Below, piece after piece: positions 43,929 through 56,124 of a stretch of DNA of 59,276 nt. The first letter of the stretch is position 1. Each line of letters opens with the position of its first letter. The notes beneath the pieces were generated by a model, which worked only from the letters and a program-made list of their open reading frames with translations, did no database searches and was not told the origin of the DNA. The stretch spans positions 131,069 through 190,344 of the forward strand of contig JBNGIO010006060.1 in NCBI GenBank assembly GCA_049999805.1, given 5' to 3'. This DNA comes from Folioceros fuciformis. Lineage: Eukaryota; Anthocerotophyta; Anthocerotopsida; Anthocerotales. The translations under genes and the position numbers were made by a program.

Positions 43929-46900
43929 ATGGGACTTACTGATGAACTTCGGGTATGTCTGGTCTTTTCCTACGATCACTTAACTGTGAATACAGAACTC
44001 CCTCTAACGTCGCATTACATCGTTGAACCCTTCCTGGTCATGGGCCTTCAACAGAGTTGCTGCCTCTGGCAGAGCAATTGAGTCTGCAGCGGAAGCTGAG
44101 TGCAGGTAGACGGCCACAAGTTGTGAGCTGACAATCTTTTGGAACAGGTTGGGGAGCTTCTGTTTCTTTCCACACCTTCAGGTTCTTTCTACCATGCCAA
44201 GAAGGTTGCTGCCAAGTACTCTGTCTGGCAGTTCGTCGCACTTGGTGATGATGCCAGTGTAGATGAGGATGAATGGTAATGTCGCACCAATATACAATAT
44301 TCATGTTCCAATGTTTTTGGAACACGAGCTGTGAGGTTGATAACCGCAGCAGTTGGTTTCCTAGTCGCATGGTAGGTGCATGGGTCTGCCTGAGGTTTAT
44401 GTCAGTCAGAGTGCACTCTATCAGTCACAACAACCCAGCATGGGATGTGGGTACGATCGAGCGGTTAACCAAGCCCACATGTGGGCTGGTCAGCAGTTAG
44501 GGGCAGCACAGGAACACAAGCTCCTCTTCCGGTGTTGTGGACGTTTGTTGTCTTGGGCTTGCCTTTCTTTCATTTTCTGCGTGTATGTCAGTGATCTCGA
44601 TTGGCACAATATGGAGAGTGGTGTTTGTCTGTACTGGCATTGCTTGACGTAGGTAACCATTCCTGTGCTGCGCGCTCCCAACAATTCTGTATGTGTTTCT
44701 TGTTGCAGGCCTCTAGCTGATGCCCTGGTTGGCCTTCTGAAGAGTCAAGATGAGAAGTTTATAGGTTTCAGGTCCTTTCGTGCTGAAGGAAAGGTCCGTG
44801 AACCTAGTCTCTCCTGCTCTGCTGTGGTCGAGCTAGTGCGGGCAGTATTAAGATCAGAATCACCGAGTTTTGGTTTCTCAGGTGCTACAAGCCACTAAAG
44901 ATAAGGACTGTGTTCTCCAGTTCAGCAACTACAACTTCGATACGGTACACTTTCTCCTTCTCTTGAGCTATCTGCAGTTAAAATCTGCGGGGTTTATGCA
45001 GTTTGATCCAACTACTTGTGTCCAACCTTTGCAGTGGGAGCAGTGGGCCGTCGATGGAGAGTCTCTAGGCCGTTGCACGTTGGTGAACCGGAAGTAGGCT
45101 CACCATCTTTGGCAGATTTCTCCGTTTGTGATGTCTGTTGTTGATAGTGCTAGCATTCCAAACGTTTTCACCATTGGATGGCCGTCTTACCTCGTTTCAC
45201 ACCAGGTTGGTGTCATGACTGGGCAGGTTTCCGCACAAACAATTTGAGGTGAAGTTTCATCGGGCCTTGGCAATGACAGAGCCCTTAGCTGAAGAGCTTC
45301 GAGCTGAGGCAAGTCTGGCGAAAACGGAAGCCTCAAGCGAAGCTAAGCTGTCTACGGATGTTCAGAGCAATGGTGATCAGGCAGAGAACCTGGAGCAGGT
45401 AACATTGCACTGCCTGAGCAAGTATGTCGGCAAAAGCATATTGTACGTCAAGCTCTGTTACTTCATTCTGCAGCTCGTTAAATTATCCAGTGACTGGAGA
45501 CTGCTGGGTGGTGCTGTTTGTCTCTAGGGAGAAGCCACCAAAGCCTTCACCTCAACAGATTTTCCTGTGCCTGAAAGTGAAGGCAGTTCTGTGACGGAGA
45601 CAGCTGAGGCTGTGAATGCTCCTCAGCAGGAATCTGCAGATCGAAACTTCAGTCTGAAAAGGCAGGCGCTGAATTCACAGCAAGATATTCTAGAACTACA
45701 AGAGAAGGNNNNNNNNNNNNNNNNNNNNNNNNNNNNNNNNNNNNNNNNNNNNNNNNNNNNNNNNNNNNNNNNNNNNNNNNNNNNNNNNNNNNNNNNNNNN
45801 NNNNNNNNTCGTGTGGATGTTGTTGAAAGGGAAGCCAGTGCTCAATTGGAAGCAGCTCAAGATGAAGTCCGGAAGCTGAAGGCAAGTGCTGAAATTTCTC
45901 TCCAGGAACAACAAAAGGCAACTCTTGCTGCTGAGGAAAAGGTCCTGGCACTAGAGAAGAAGCTACAGGCCTCTGAGGCGAGATTCTCTACCTTGGAAGA
46001 ACAAAGTAGAGCTCATGAAGCAAAAGGAAGGGAGCTTGAGGGTGAGGTCAGCTCTTTCAAAACGTCCAGCGCAGAGCACAAACAGAAGGCGGATATTGCC
46101 GCAGAAAAAATACACGAGCTGGAGGGTTCGTTNNNNNNNNNNNNNNNNNNNNNNNNNNNNNNNNNNNNNNNNNNNNNNNNNNNNNNNNNNNNNNNNNNNN
46201 NNNNNNNNNNNNNNNNNNNNNNNNNNNNNNNNGTCGTCACAAGGAAGGAGTCAAGGAACTGGCTTTAAGGGAAGGCGGTCTAAATGACGCAAATGTCAAG
46301 ATTGCCGACCTTGAAGGTGATCTGAAATCTATGAGGGACTTGGTGGAATCTTTAAACAAAAAGTTGAATGATGCTGCACACCAAGCAGAAGATGATCAAC
46401 GTGTTGTGAAGTCTCTGGGGGAGGAAGTTGCTGAATCCGCTGCTAGGCTATCGAAGCTGGAAGGATGTAATGCAGAAACAGAATCAAGGTACAAGGAAGC
46501 TCAGAAAGCTGCAGCCTCTCTTGAAACTGAGCTTAAGGAGCTGAAGGAGCGGTATGAGGGCTCTGAGACTGGTCTGAAAGAAGCCTTGGCCAAAGTGGAG
46601 ACCCTACAACGGCAATTGAATGACCAAACTGTACGAACAGAGGAGCTCATAGAGAAGCTGCAACTTGCTGAGGCCAGAACCAAGGAACATGAGAGCTCGC
46701 TCCAATTGCATGTAGAACAGGCGGGGAAATCCGCAGAGCAGATTCGGGAGTTGCAGACCAAACATACTACAGTGGAAGGGAAACTTGCCAGTGCAGAAAT
46801 TTCAGTGAAGGACCTTGAGGACCAGCTAGCGAAAGCACGTGCAGTAGTTAAGCAAAATGAGGCCTTGTCTGCAAAGGTGGCAGAACTGGAAAAGAAGGCA

Positions 46901-49416
46901 GAGGCTGATGAAAGTGAACTGAAGCACTCTACCGACGAACAGCAAGAGCTCAAAGGGTTGGTATCCCAGTACCAAGGTCAGGTCAAAGAGTTGGTGAGCA
47001 AGCTGGCCTATACTGAGCAAGAATTGGAGCACACAAAAAGTGAGCTCCAGACTAGTTTAACCTTGAAGAGTCGTGAGCTTGAGGAGCAGCTTGCTGTGTC
47101 AAAAGCAGCGCTCTCTGAACACGAGAAGTCCTTGAGAGATAAGACGGAACATTCTTTACTGTCGGAGGAGCGACTGCAGCGGACCCTAAGGGAGAGGGAT
47201 GCCATCCAGGAAACATTGACGTCAAAGGTCCTTGAGCTGGAGGAGCAGCTCACGGGGTCCAAACAGAAGCTTTCTGAATATGAAAAAGCCGTGAGAGAAA
47301 AGGAGGAAACGACACTACGGTTGCAGGAGCAACTGGAGGATGTGGAGCAAAATGCAAGACAGGCTGAGAGGGATTTAATGGCACGGTTAACAGATATAAG
47401 TGAGACGCTGAGGTTGGCCGAAGAAAAATATGTGCAAGCTGCGAAAGATTTATCGGGTTCTGTGGAGAAGTCCAAAGCGTTGGAGGGGCTGGTCTCTGAT
47501 CTTCAAGACGAGGTGAAGAATTTGAATCAGAAACTGTCTTCCTCAAAGCAAAGTGCCGTCCACATTGAGCAACAGTTACGGGCTTCTGAGGAAAAGGCAG
47601 CATACCACGAGAGTGGAGCAAAGAAAGCAACGGAAAGGTCACTGGAGCTTGAAGACTTGTTGGGAGTTCATAGAGGTGAAGCCCATGGTTTGAAGCAGCT
47701 CGTGCAATCTCATGAAGGGGAAGCTCAAGAGCTGAAAAGGAGAATTTCCTCGTTGGAGGCGTCCTTGTCTAGTGCTCAAAGAGAAGCCCAGACAAGAGAG
47801 GAGGAGCTGCAGCGTGTCAAAAATGCCTTGAGTGAGCTTGAACAGAAAGGGTTGGATGCGGAAGCAACCAATGCTGAACTAAAGGAACAAGTTTCTACCT
47901 TGGCCCGGAAATTGAGTGAGGCAGAACAAAGGCATGCAAGTGAACTAGAAGCTGCAAACAACCGCGTCACTGAATGGCAGGATCGAGATGCACATGAGCG
48001 CGAGGTGCTGCAGAAGCAGGTAGATTGTTGTTTAGGTGGCAGTAAAAGGGTCAATTAGATATTGTGAATCTAACTCATAGGGCTTGTCTGAATGTGAGTG
48101 CTCTGCAGATAGAGACCTTCGTGGAGGAGAATGGGAATCTTCATTCTCAGCTTAGTACGCATCAAGAGAGACTTCACAAGCTCCAGACAGAAAGAGAAGC
48201 CGATGCCAGCGAACTGAAGAAGAAGTCGTTTAGGGAGGTAACTCTTGATGGCGAGCTTCAGGAGCTGAAAGCGAAGGTGGCCGACATACCGAATTTGAAA
48301 AATCGAATCGTTGAGCTGGAACAGAAATTGAGAGAAGCCGACTCAAAGGATCAGCAACAGGTTCGCTGCTTGCCTGCAAAATCCTCTCTTCTCAGTTAGT
48401 GGTATGCTTGTTGCTCTCGCAAGGTTTTCGTCCGTTTCCCAATGCATTCTTGTTCTTGGTTCTTGTGGTCTCCAGAAATCCATTGTGGCCTCAGAGGAAC
48501 AACGGTTGGCTGCTGCTCAGAAAGACGTTTCGGCATTGAAAGCACAACTAGCTAAGTCTGAATCAGAGGTGAGAGTTTCTGCTTGTCTGGTGACAATTCA
48601 CCAAACTCTGGTGATGGAGTCTACAGTGAGGAGCACTGGCAATGTGGAGCTTTAGTATCAGGTTTAGATTTGAAGTCGAGATGGTATGCTGCACGCGCGG
48701 TTTTGTATGCTACGCTCACTTCAGTGACGAACAAGCAGGGAGCGAAGGAGCTACAAGCGGCGATCTTGGATGCAACAGGGAAAGTTCAGAAAGCAGAAGC
48801 TGACGTCATAACAGCTCTCAGCACTGTGGCGGGGCTTAAGGTAGTGACCGTGAAGTGCGTGCATGGTGCATTTGTTCCAGCCGTGCACCGTTACTGACCT
48901 CAGCTCTTGCTCTCTTGACTCAGGCACAAATCAGGCAACATGAAACAACGATACTAGCCCTGGAGAACAAACTGAAGGCTGCCGAGCAGAAACGAGGCGT
49001 TCTGGAAGTCCCTGACGCCGAGGACAAGACCGTCTCAGAAGTGGTAATACCGTCTGCCTCCTTGAACGAAGTGGTCGTACCGTCTATCTCGTTCAACGTA
49101 ATACGAGTCAGTGCACGACATTTGCTTCACCTCTCCGTTGTTGCGGCAGGTGGAGAAGCCACCGGTGCATGACGACCGAAGCAGCTCGAGGGACGCGCTC
49201 ACCTCCGGAGCTGGTAAGCCCCGCAAGAGGAAAGGCAAGGGAGAGAAGGCTTCCGACTCAGAGGAACCTGCCTCCACCGATATCTCGTTCGTGGAGCGAC
49301 AAAAGCCGAGATCAAATGGCGTGTCAACCGGTTTGATATCGGTCGTCGTGGTCGTCTCCTTGTCGTCTTTCGTCCTGAGTTGGTGGATGCGTTCCCGGTT
49401 CTCTAACGTGGTATAG
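43929..49416 (+). CDS. Large tail-anchored coiled-coil protein with novel N-terminal domain
   Basis: Predicted protein of about 1290 residues. Exons: 43929-43952, 44057-44105, 44182-44275, 44709-44793, 44882-44944, 45035-45093, 45227-45398, 45528-48019 (with two assembly gaps), 48109-48360, 48476-48568, 48739-48840, about 48924-49042 and 49150-49416. The first 150 or so residues form a globular domain I cannot name, with YHAKKVAAKYSVWQFVALGD, KFIGFRSFRAEGK, DCVLQFSNYNFDTWEQW and KQFEVKFHRALAM. Next comes about 950 residues of Glu/Lys/Leu heptads, then a basic KPRKRKGKGEK patch and one C-terminal helix (ISVVVVVSLSSFVLSWW) with a short tail, a tail-anchor layout. Plant proteins such as At2g32240 and At1g05320 share coiled coil plus C-terminal anchor. 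A membrane tether or golgin-like scaffold is a reasonable guess. Exon 1 is the weakest part. Confidence 0.82.
45709..45808. other. Assembly gap (100 N) in the coiled-coil exon
   Basis: The coding frame happens to be the same on both sides, but the size is nominal. Confidence 0.95.
46133..46232. other. Assembly gap (100 N) in the coiled-coil exon
   Basis: Coding resumes after the gap in a different frame (RHKEGVKELALREG), so the true gap is not 100 bases. A plain translation breaks here although the gene is probably intact. Confidence 0.95.
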
Positions 49417-50312
49417 GGACACAAACCTCTGCCTGTGGACCATTATCTGCTAACACTTTGATTTTTTTGGTACTGGGGGCTGCCTTGGCCTTGGTCCTGT
49501 TTGTAGATAGTATCATATGATCCCGGCCGGTAGTGGAGTAAGTGGGGTCCCCTCCCTCCCCCGTTCCTTTGGCCGTTTGTGTCGGCTTAGTCTGCAAGGA
49601 ACGGGTCGGAGCTCGACGCCTCGATAGCTTTTTCTCTGTACATGGGCACTTATATTTAGAACTCAGGTTTTGTCCCTCCCGTCGCCCGACGTCACGCGAG
49701 GACGTGCCCATCCTGGCCCCGACATGTCGCCGTCTAGTTAACAGGGGCTGTCACGAGTTAGCTGCCGGCCAATGTTGCGACGAAAGTGGCGTGTTCGTAG
49801 TGACGAGATACTTTGCCCAGGGCGCCGCGAGATGGCAAATTCGGAGTGGACCCTACCACTTGGTTCCGGCATATGCGAGAAGCAGGTCACATCGCGAAGC
49901 TGTTACGTTAGCGCGGAATATAAGTGACGAGGCCGGGGACCCGATCCACGCCAGTTGTGCGTTGCTTAACGGAGGTTATACCGAGGCCCCACCACTTTAG
50001 CCAACACGGCGGATGACGACGCTTACGTCGGATCGCCTGGTCCTGCCACCTTAAGCCCTTCAGCTTCCTCGGGACCCCGGCCTATATGAGGCCGCCTGGT
50101 GCTCGCCATTGTCTCCTTCCAGCGTTTTTCTTGCAGCGTCTCCTCGACTGCCTCGTCCGCCTTCCTGCCTGCCTTCCCGTCTGTGCGCGCGATCTGTTTC
50201 TTTGCTCCTCTTCCGGAGCAGGAGCGCTGTGTTGTGAGATCTTGCGCAAGGGGAGAGTGGGATCAGGGAGGTACTGTACGTCGGACTCGCCAGGGGTCGG
50301 GTGACCGATACC
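49417..50312. promoter_or_regulatory. Intergenic: coiled-coil 3' flank and DUF3700 promoter
   Basis: About 900 bp between two plus-strand genes. The left part should be 3' UTR and the right part the DUF3700 promoter. A 152-codon plus frame at 49542-50000 is open but shows no homology. No motif is assigned. Confidence 0.4.
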
Positions 50313-51553
50313 ATGTTGGCTCTCTTTAGCAAGGCCGTGGCCAACGCGCCAGAGGAGCTCGCGGCTCCCGTGGGTTCCAGTCCGGACGGAAGGAGGAGCG
50401 CTGCGGCGATCCTCGGGGACTTCAGACGGCAGCATCCGCTGGCCACCGTCCTGCAGTTTGACGACATCACGGCCTTCGGCTTCACTCACTCGGATCAGGA
50501 GCTGCTCCGGCCCAGGTGAGCCTTTCCTTGGTGCGTAAGGACGGGCGAGGTGTGTTTGGGCTGTAATTGGTGGGCTACGCCCGGATCTGGCATGCGGTGG
50601 CGGGGTGAGGAGTAGCTTGATCTGGGGCTTGGTGTCGATTTGGGGTCACATGCCCCTGGGTTGTGACGTGTGTTTGCTTGTTCGAGGTGTCCTGCGGGCA
50701 CATTGTCTCCTCCTTAACGGAAGACAGGATAGTCTTGTTCTTGTCGATATGATGTGACGCCTTTCAAAGGCACCGGTACGTTCCGACTTAATTCAAGGTT
50801 GCGTGGTGGTGGCAGGTCCTTGGCAGTCGTGGACGATATTTTTTGCATGTTTAGGGGGAACCTGGAGAACCTGCCGCAGCTGAGGCAGCAGTACGGACTA
50901 GGAAAGTCTGTCAATGAGACTTCACTGGTGATTGAGATGTACAGGTCGCTGCGGGATCGGGCCCCGTATCCTGCCGATCAGGTTGTGAAGGCCATTCATG
51001 GACACTTCGTGTTTTTGCTGTTCGACAGCAAGACCCGATCAGTTTTTGTAGCTGCGGTGAGTGTTGTTGGTGCTTTTCCTGCTTTTCTTCATGGGCTGTG
51101 GTCCACGTGCTTCGATTGATCGGTCAATGTGTGCATCTGGGGAATCATGTTTGCAGGACAACCACGGGAAACTTGAATTCTATTGGGGCGCCTCAGCCGA
51201 TGGAGCTCTCGTCTTCTCTGACGACAAGTCTCTGCTGAAGGAAACGTGTGGAAAGTCGCTTGCGCCCTTCCCTCAAGGTATTCTACTGTCCTGCTCTCCA
51301 AAGTTACATTGCTGCAACTCTCTTAAGTCACAATATTGAACGATGGTGATTTGTTGTAGGTTGCTTCTTCACCACCACCGAGGGCCTGCACAGCTTTGAA
51401 CATCCTCTCAACCCTCTGAAGGCAATGCCACGAGTTGACAGCCAGGGCCAGATGTGTGGGGCAACCTTCAAGGTGGATGTGAAGCCGGAGTCTGGGCCTC
51501 CTCCTCGATTCCCACGGGTTGGTAGTGATGCTTCCTGGGCTACGGCCTTTTAG
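50313..51553 (+). CDS. DUF3700 protein (TSJT1 / aluminium-induced protein with YGL and LRDR motifs)
   Basis: Plant stress- and hormone-responsive protein of the AILP1/TSJT1 family, with a fold related to the class II glutamine amidotransferase domain of asparagine synthetase but no known activity. Four exons join in frame: 50313-50515, 50816-51056, 51157-51277 and 51360-51553, giving 252 residues, a normal family length. Both name-giving motifs are present, YGLGKSVNE and MYRSLRDRAPYPADQVV. Other landmarks are FCMFRGNLENL, GHFVFLLFD, GALVFSDD, FPQGCFFTTTEGLHSFEHP and the C-terminal PRVGSDASWATAF. The start MLALFSK matches plant members and is the first in-frame ATG. The gene is convergent with CDC45. 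Confidence 0.96.
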
Positions 51554-52537
51554 ATCATTTGGTGATGTAGCAGCCTTGTACAGACGGAAAGCAGGCTGGC
51601 ACACCTACTACCATTTGTGTACAGAGAATACATCTGTGGTGCTGTACATTCCGTAGGAAGGAACAATTGAGGACTACATATCTATGTCCAACTAGATGTG
51701 ACCTTTATGTAGGCAAGGTCCGAACTCCAAAGTTCGGACATTTTTAGTATGTATCAAAGTAGCACGTGCTTGGACACTGCTGCCTGTAAGAACCATATTT
51801 TGCAACTGCAGTTCGCCATTATGTTTTTATATCCGAGAAAATCGTGCAGATACTGTGCACCCCGTCATTTCGATGCCAGCAACCTGCATCTTCCTTTATC
51901 CACGACAGAGTTTGTCAGTTTGATTCCCTATCTCTTCCCCGTTGTCAGGGAATACGTCTCGATATTTTTCCAAACCGACACGACTTTGTTGGGACCCAGT
52001 AAGGTCAAAATCTTGGTTGGATTTCGAATTACATGTCAAATATTTCGACTTTGGCGTGAGCAGATCTTCCTCTATCCGCAGGCACATAGACCATCAGCGG
52101 TGGTCCACATTGGTGGCTGTCCGACCCACCAATTCCGTGACCACCCACGAGGCAGCTCGCTTCAGGGACCGGGTGCACGAATGCTGTCAAACTTACCACG
52201 AGATGCCTGGCGCTATCTTTCTGTACAACTCTCATGGCTGGCTTTCGCCCCACTCCTAGGACTCTCGATCACCCTGAATGACAAGGGGGGCAGAAGTACG
52301 ACTGTGCAAACCGTAGTTGACAAAGTGCTGCACAGGCTGCAAAGCAACAAGAACAGGCTGTGAGTTGCCAGCTTGTGTGGGCTGGAGGGACGCTCATGCG
52401 GCTTTCAGACATATCTGCAGGAGTCTCAGAAAGTTATTGCAAATAGACCATCAACGGGAAAAAAAAGGTTTGAATGAAGAGGACTACCGTAGATGTCAAA
52501 TGGGGATGGCCATACGACGCACAGCGATGATGCTGCC
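51554..52537. other. Intergenic between convergent DUF3700 and CDC45 genes
   Basis: About 980 bp of 3' flanks. A plus-strand frame of 204 codons (51749-52363) is open, and a second plus frame (about 52082-52259, behind a possible acceptor CCGCAG) encodes a coding-like peptide including AARFRDRVHECCQTYHEMPG. Neither is recognised and they are in different frames, so no gene is called. Confidence 0.4.
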
Positions 52538-54605
52538 TCAACGAGAACGGTCCGATTGCGTGAGCCGCTCTGCAAGCTTCTGCATGAACGTGGTAACAGC
52601 TTTGCCATCTAGACGAAGCCAGGAAGATTCAAAGGCATCATGTTCGTAGTCAACCTGTAATTCCCTTGCCACTCGCCGGAATGCCCGGCCAAACATATTC
52701 CCTTCCTGAGCTCCAAGCCTTGGTCGGTGAGATACACCCACTAACAGGAAGAGAGCTGACCCTGGATCGTAGGCCACACCCACAATAGGCTTCGTCTTGC
52801 GGCCAGTTTCCCTTAGAGCGTCCATAAGGAAATAACATAGCTTCGTCAAAGTCAATGGATGCGCAAGCAAATTGTTGTCTGAGCCATCGTTGATCTTGAA
52901 CCACCTGCGAATACAGAACTCATATCAGTAATGCTGCCCAGAAACGGTCGCGCGTCCATGGTTCGAGGAAAAGGAGCATTAGCAAATACCTGAAGGCTTT
53001 ACACATTCTGATAAACCCCGGCTTTGAAATTGCGCATTTTCCTTGCCTCAAGGTAGCTTCTTGTACGCTGATAGCATGTCGAATGCCTGCCTGTAGTTCA
53101 GCAGTTGCACTTGGGGCGAGCGCAGTCAGCGCCTTGTAGAAAGAGCTTTCCCATTCGTCTCCCTTGCCAGATTCGAGCAAAGCAGTAACCGCGTGCACAA
53201 CATCTGCTGCAGATACTCTAGTGCCATAGCCATGGCGTCTTTGAAAACTTCTATAGTAAAGGTCAGTCAGGCCAGCCTTGGATGCAATTTTCTCAAACTC
53301 CTCCTTCAATCTTCTTTTTGTCTCAGAGGTCATATATTGAAACCTCTGTTGGCATTCCAACAAGGAAATGCCCATGTTTGCAAGATGAAGTTTTAAGTTT
53401 TTCAAACCATTATCACTCCAGGTCTTCAATTTTGTTGCCACATAGGTGGAGCAAATCATGGAATCATACAAACTCCACTCCCTCAACAGCATGAGCCTCG
53501 GCTCATCTTCTAAAACGATTCTCGAGTTATCCGGCGTGGGCACCCTGGTCCCATCTGCCAGGGTAACAGGCGCTCCCAATTCCAAGTTCCCAGCGCTGTT
53601 CACGTGGTTCTCCAACTCCATCATACTTGCAGCATAACGCTCCGTCGTCAACCTTTCATGAACAAACTGATCTGCCAGTGACACACAAGCGAGCCATAGT
53701 AGCTCGTTGGTATTCTTGTGTAGTGCATGGGACAAGTCAAACATCAGGCAACCTGATGGTTTGCCATGGAATGTTCCCTTGCTGTAGTACTCCTTGATCT
53801 GGTGCCGAAGGTGCTGCCTGGCTTCCGAAACCTGCTCATCTTCTCCTTCATTTCTATCATCATCATCGTCATCCTCGTCCTGACCCCCATATTTCCGACC
53901 CCTACTTTTCCTTTTCCTCTTAGCACCTGTTAACCATAACAGAGCAAGCATGAGTCCCCCGAACTGAAAACACTCTCACCCAGACAACAGTTAATCGTGA
54001 CGGAAAGCACAGGCCGCTGGCTCACACAGGCGAGCTCGTGGTAGAAGCTACATACCGCGATGGTTGTTTTCCTTGTCGTATTCATAGTCTTCCCACTCAC
54101 TGTCATAATCACCATCCTCAGCGAGCTCGGAATCCTCTGGGTCGCAGTCTTCAGCCAAGGCCATGAAGTTAAAAGGATAAGCCATGTCCGCCTCTCGCTG
54201 ATCATCTGCCGTGTACAGGACGACAATCCGCTTATTAAGCGTATTGAGGTTCTGCAAACTCACCGGCCTGTGGCTGTCAACCACAAAGACCAAGCTATGC
54301 AAACCCGGCTTGAGCACATTGAGCAGATTCAAGGATGCTCCCCAGTTGATCAACATCACGACATATGAGCTTTCCCCTGATTGTATTGTCTCCGCATATT
54401 TGCTCTGAAAATCTGAGACACTGGCAACAGGAAACACGGAGTACCGTATAGAGTCCGATCTGAGCAGATCAGTAACGATTCTCAGCGCGCACACAGAATC
54501 CGTGTCTGCCGCAGAGGGATAGATTCGAACCGGAGATGAGGATGCAGAAACAGCAGCTTTCTTCAGCTCGCCATAGAAAACTGCTACATCCAGCAACCGC
54601 ACCAT
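52538..54605 (-). CDS. CDC45: DNA replication initiation factor CDC45
   Basis: Core part of the CMG (CDC45-MCM-GINS) replicative helicase, nuclear. Three exons join in frame: 54605-54056, 53926-52990 and 52904-52538, giving 617 residues, near the usual plant length. Landmarks: N-terminal RecJ-like/DHH-type domain with ADTDSVCALRIVTDLL, FVVDSHRPVSLQNLN and VVLYTADDQ; the usual acidic region (GQDEDDDDDDRNEGEDEQ) between basic patches; EYYSKGTFHGKPSGCLMFDL; LREWSLYDSM; FQRRHGYGTRVSAADVVHAV; and a C-terminal block with YFLMDALRETGRKTKPIVG and FGRAFRRVA. It looks intact. The Met at 54605 matches the family start (MVRL). Confidence 0.98.
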
Positions 54606-56124
54606 GGCAACGTGCTGCTCACCGTTAAACTGCGCGCCGGATTTGTGAGCGCTACATTTGCCACCGCACCAGCGGCGGGAACTTCAATCCTCTGACTCTT
54701 AAACCTTTCTCTGCCGGAATCCTAGAAACTCCCCACCCCATCCTGTTCCACCAGGGGAAGAACTCAGCAGTTGAATTCCTCCACCTAAAACAAAAGAAGA
54801 GGCGGAAGAAACAAGCAAGGTCCCATTCCCGGGTCCTGCCATGGGCCACCGCCAGTGTCCGGAGCCTTGCGAGGCTCGTCTCCAGGCAAACTCAAGGCGT
54901 CAACAGCAACAACTTCCACAGCTCTTCCGCCTCCTCGCATTTCCAGCTAAAGGGATCTATCCTAAAGGGATCCCGGAGCAGGCCACATTCTTCAGGCCCT
55001 CCAGTTGCTACAACCAGTACGAAAACAGGATGCAGATGGAGAAATGCAGGACGACAGCTCAAGACCACGTCAGGGGGAAGGCACAATCTTTCTGCCCTTC
55101 CCTCCGTTTCCAGTTTGAACACTTGCCCAAATTCCCTCTCTTCCCGGTTTGATATGCTCCCAGGCCGGCGGTTCGGGCCGAACCACAACCCGCACTGGCC
55201 CCACCTCCATGCCCTAGGTGCTACATCACCGATACTTCATTCAAATTTTGACCCACGTACAGTACATAAATAATGAAAGCTTCCGGATTTGTATGGAATT
55301 AAATACGGTCGCATCGCTGAAAGCAAAGCGTTCGATCTCCTATAACAGACTGTACGCAGGAACTTCTGCAGAGCCCTACAAAGTCTTCAACGGAATAACC
55401 CATATTCCACAGAGATGCATCGTCGGCAAACAAAAGCAATATGTACCCAGAAAACATCACAGAGTTGCTTTAGGCCGTCCAGATGTCGAAGGTAATCGAA
55501 GGATATTTGCTATGAGCTGAAAACGTTTGCTATGAGCTGAAAACACAAGTCTTGCCTTACCTACCTTGGACCAGCTGTAGGTGCTTAGGAACGTACGTGA
55601 GTATAATTTATGAGCTACTTACGGGTGGAACAAACGACAGTCTTCAATCTAAAGAACTCATGACATCCTCGGGTGCGTGCTACTCTGGGGCTTGGTGTCT
55701 GATACTCCAGGACTGGATGAAAGCTTCCGCACAGCGTCTCTTTTCGCCCATTCGCTCCGTTTCCTTGCAAAAAACCACATTGAGGGATGGACGGGACACA
55801 TAGCAGTGTCATGCTTGCAGTAACTGCTTGCAAGGTCTGCGACTGCGCACCTGTGTGCGGACCTGCGCTTAAGGTTACTTCCGGCCTCATATTCTCCTTG
55901 GAAATGCTTAACGTATGTACACAATTACATTATGCCACAAACATTCCCCGGCAGCGCACGTGATTTCTCTCGTGATTTGAATAGGGAAGGCTAGTGGCAA
56001 TATGCCTGAGTCATAAATATCTTAGTATTCACAGGCAACAGCAAGCCATGGCGGCTGAGACACCGTTGGCTTTGCACCTTTACTTAGAAGGCCACTTCAA
56101 ATAAATTTTTTATGAGCTTTGCCA
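54606..56124. other. Intergenic: CDC45 promoter side and GTG 3' flank
   Basis: About 1.5 kb between two minus-strand genes. I found no exact E2F consensus near the CDC45 start, only the GC-rich palindromic GGCGCGC class at about 54630. The rest has no coding signal I can support. Confidence 0.4.

Noticed and set aside
46501-47642. Minus-strand Ser/Cys-rich open frames of 130-155 codons
   Set aside because: They are the reverse strand of Glu/Lys/Leu coiled-coil codons, which gives Ser/Phe/Cys runs by base complement.
54606-54660. Possible E2F site upstream of CDC45
   Set aside because: CDC45 is an E2F target in plants, but the bases here (GGCGCGC context) do not match the TTTSSCGC consensus.
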